NCBI GenBank assembly: GCA_903925705.1
Contig: CAIYGJ010000189.1
Location: 1 to 7,502, forward strand
Direction of reading: 5' to 3'
DNA from: an uncultured Actinomycetes bacterium
GTDB lineage: Bacteria > Actinomycetota > Actinomycetes > S36-B12 > UBA5976
Length of the DNA stretch: 7,502 nucleotides
Numbering within the stretch: position 1 is the first letter of the stretch; the number at the start of each line of letters is the position of its first letter. Both the position numbers and the translations under genes were made by a program. Below the pieces are notes generated by a model that worked only from the letters and a program-made list of their open reading frames with translations, did not search any database and was not told the DNA's origin. This document shows positions 5,707-7,502 of the stretch, piece by piece.

Positions 5707-6549
5707 TTAGTGACCGCCTGGTCGTGGCGCACCAAAAGCATCACTTGGAACTGTGTTTACGTCATCCCAGCGAACCCGATCGCCGCGGAAGACTGGACCA
5801 TCAACGCAAGAGCGTGACATGCGAGTTACGCCATCATCGCCAATAACTGGAAGTACGCAGGTCATGCAAACCCCAATGCCACACGCCATGGATTCTTCGA
5901 CAGCGCATTGACTAAATGCGCCATTGTCTTGAGAAACCTTTGCCACCGCTTGCAACATAGGCATCGGGCCACACGCGTAAACTGCTTGTGAGTTGTTCTT
6001 CTGGATCAATTCACCAAGAACATCAGTTACTCGGCCTCTGACACCGGAAGTGCCATCATCAGTTGTGACAATTACGGAATCTGCAACACCTTTTAGATCT
6101 AGGACGCCAAAGAGTTTTTCTTGTGTGGCTGCGCCAAGCACAACATCAACGCGACATCCTCGAATGCGCAATTCTCGTGCCAAAATTTCCATTGGAGCGG
6201 CGCCGTAACCACCAGCGACAATTACGCACGGAATTGGTTGTCGCGGGAGAACGAATGGTTTGCCAAGTGGAGCTATGACATCTATGACGTCTCCAGCACC
6301 TTGAGTTGCCAACCATTGAGTTCCTTGCCCATGTGGCGCAAAGATAATCTCAATTGAATCTCCAGGAATTGATTTATGAATTGAGAATGCTCGGCGCAAC
6401 AGCATTCCGCCACCAACGCCGCCAACTGCTACTGCTGCAAAATGGCCGGGCTGCACTTCTGTGACTTCAGGTGCATCTAAAACCAGGTGCAGGTAATTTC
6501 CAACTGGTGCGATCGAACGAATCGTGCACTTCATTTGTTTTGCAGTCAT
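5707..6549 (-). CDS. pyrK: Dihydroorotate dehydrogenase electron transfer subunit
   Basis: PyrK carries FAD and a [2Fe-2S] cluster and passes electrons from PyrD to NAD+, forming the PyrD2-PyrK2 class 1B enzyme. The 280-residue protein has an N-terminal FAD-binding beta-barrel with PGHF (34-37) and the FAD signature RRAFSI (52-57), an NAD-binding domain with the glycine-rich GGYGAAP (113-119) and the late CGPMPML (193-199), then the cluster loop with cysteines 223, 228, 231 and 248 (C-x4-C-x2-C-x16-C), all present. The last 20 or so residues, rich in proline and glycine, extend a little past the usual end. The ATG (6547-6549) overlaps the carB stop as ATGA, so the two are translationally coupled. 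No strong Shine-Dalgarno sequence is seen. Confidence 0.96.
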   Translation of the reverse strand: MTAKQMKCTIRSIAPVGNYLHLVLDAPEVTEVQPGHFAAVAVGGVGGGMLLRRAFSIHKSIPGDSIEIIFAPHGQGTQWLATQGAGDVIDVIAPLGKPFVLPRQPIPCVIVAGGYGAAPMEILARELRIRGCRVDVVLGAATQEKLFGVLDLKGVADSVIVTTDDGTSGVRGRVTDVLGELIQKNNSQAVYACGPMPMLQAVAKVSQDNGAFSQCAVEESMACGIGVCMTCVLPVIGDDGVTRMSRSCVDGPVFRGDRVRWDDVNTVPSDAFGAPRPGGH

Positions 6550-7502
6550 GATTGCTTCGCCAACAATTCGTTTAGCTCGGCAACATGTTCCTGAATCGAC
6601 TTAACCTTCATCGGGCCGGCTTGTAAAGATGCAATGCCTTCGACGGCTGCTGCTAAACCTTGCACAGTAGTTATCGAAGCGGTGTTTGCAAGTACGGTTG
6701 CCATTCGAATCTCGTAACCGTCACGGCGGGCACCTGTTCCGTAAGGGGTGTTAACCACTAAGTCGATGTCGCCATCCATGATGGCCTCAACCGTGGTTTT
6801 CAGACCTTCACTTGATCCAACGTGCTGTTTTGCGACTAATTTGCTCTCAATGCCATGTTGTTTCAAAAATGCTGCAGTTCCCTGCGTTGCCATGATTGTG
6901 AAGCCCATTTCCACTAGCTTTCGAACCGGCGCAACTGCCTGATCTTTATCTCGATCGGCAACTGAGACAAACACCGAACCACTTTGGGGCAGGCCATCGC
7001 GGTAAGCAGCAAGTTGGGACTTAGCAAACGCAGTTCCAAAGTCCACATCGATTCCCATGACTTCACCGGTTGATTTCATTTCAGGGCCAAGCACTGTGTC
7101 CACGCCCATAAATCTGGCGAATGGTAAGACTGCTTCCTTAACGCTCACTGCGCTTCCAACTGGTGCATCCCCGCCGTCACCAACTGGGCGCAAGAAGCCT
7201 TCCTTGCGAAGGGTTGCAATTGAATCCCCTACTGCAATTCGAGCTGCAGCTTTTGCCAATGAGATACCAGTTGCTTTGGAAACGAATGGCACCGTGCGCG
7301 AAGCACGGGGATTCGCTTCGAGTACATACAAAATTCCATTGGCTAAGGCGTATTGCACATTTAGCAGGCCACGTACGCCAACGCCTTTTGCAATTCCCAG
7401 AGTTGAAGTTCGGATCCGGTCGATTTCAGCAGCGCCAAGTGTGTAGGGCGGAAGTGAACACGCGGAATCACCCGAATGTATCCCGGCCTGTTCTATGTGC
7501 CG
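6546..7502 (-). CDS. carB: Carbamoyl-phosphate synthase large chain, C-terminal part
   Basis: CarB makes carbamoyl phosphate from bicarbonate, ATP and ammonia delivered by CarA, supplying pyrimidines and arginine. Only the last 318 residues are in the window; the 5' part lies beyond 7502. The frame is open to the edge with no stop. The visible part starts inside the second ATP-grasp domain with HSGDSAC (local residues 9-15) and EANPRAS (62-68), which holds metal- and ATP-binding residues, then KSTGEVMG (143-150). The methylglyoxal-synthase-like allosteric domain runs from about local residue 174, with ATQGTA (205-210; the position that binds effector phosphate by homology) and [16 protein letters not shown]. 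This domain in relatives binds UMP or other nucleotide effectors, so feedback control is likely kept. The TGA overlaps pyrK by four bases. The order carB-pyrK-pyrD-pyrF is the same as in the Bacillus pyr operon. Confidence 0.97.
   Translation of the reverse strand, partial: RHIEQAGIHSGDSACSLPPYTLGAAEIDRIRTSTLGIAKGVGVRGLLNVQYALANGILYVLEANPRASRTVPFVSKATGISLAKAAARIAVGDSIATLRKEGFLRPVGDGGDAPVGSAVSVKEAVLPFARFMGVDTVLGPEMKSTGEVMGIDVDFGTAFAKSQLAAYRDGLPQSGSVFVSVADRDKDQAVAPVRKLVEMGFTIMATQGTAAFLKQHGIESKLVAKQHVGSSEGLKTTVEAIMDGDIDLVVNTPYGTGARRDGYEIRMATVLANTASITTVQGLAAAVEGIASLQAGPMKVKSIQEHVAELNELLAKQS

Noticed and set aside
6546..7358. A shorter carB starting at an internal GTG near 7358
   Set aside because: The same frame stays open to the window edge and encodes further conserved CarB residues (HSGDSAC), so the gene continues beyond the window.
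7057..7446. 129-codon open frame on the plus strand
   Set aside because: Antisense to carB, low-complexity rich in Ser, Thr, Pro and Ala, as expected for a shadow of a conserved gene.
1..7502. CRISPR arrays, insertion sequences, tRNA or rRNA genes, phage or defence genes
   Set aside because: No spaced direct repeats, transposase-like proteins, cloverleaf sequences or foreign-looking segments were seen; the window is filled by core genes.

Overview
This window is a dense, one-directional block of core metabolic and information-processing genes. Every gene reads on the minus strand, so transcription runs from high to low coordinates. In transcription order the genes are carB (3' part only), pyrK, pyrD, pyrF, mihF, gmk, rpoZ, coaBC, metK and priA (5' part only). 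The run mihF-gmk-rpoZ-coaBC-metK-priA is a well-known actinobacterial neighbourhood. MihF (actinobacterial integration host factor) is restricted to Actinobacteria, so the source is an actinobacterium. Base composition is just under half G+C by eye and gaps are very short, which points to a low-GC, streamlined lineage such as the freshwater Nanopelagicales (acI) group. That placement is inference.

Layout: 6546-7502 is carB, encoding the C-terminal 318 residues of the carbamoyl-phosphate synthase large chain. It overlaps pyrK by ATGA. pyrK, pyrD and pyrF follow with gaps of 30 and 11 nt; they encode an NAD-linked class 1B dihydroorotate dehydrogenase and OMP decarboxylase. pyrF overlaps mihF by 19 nt and mihF overlaps gmk by 4 nt. 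rpoZ follows after 36 nt and coaBC after 35 nt. A 156-nt gap then precedes metK, the longest non-coding stretch here. metK ends in a strong intrinsic terminator (about 225-263), and priA starts just beyond it at 191. No stretch over 300 nt lacks a gene.

Functionally, CarB, PyrK/PyrD and PyrF cover the first, fourth and last steps of de novo UMP synthesis. Gmk makes GDP, MihF is a nucleoid-associated DNA-binding protein, RpoZ is the RNA polymerase omega subunit, CoaBC makes 4'-phosphopantetheine for coenzyme A, MetK makes S-adenosylmethionine, and PriA restarts replication forks. Overlapping and near-abutting genes from carB to coaBC suggest one operon.

The most interesting structure is in the metK leader. 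A perfect 8-bp hairpin there has a loop holding a hexamer complementary to a segment just upstream, which would make an H-type pseudoknot. That upstream segment is also complementary to the bases between the metK ribosome binding site and its start codon. This gives two mutually exclusive pairings and makes the leader a candidate regulatory RNA. Secondary points are the carB-pyrK-pyrD-pyrF order, which matches the Bacillus pyr operon, and a short, Bacillus/E. coli-type PyrF in an actinobacterial setting.
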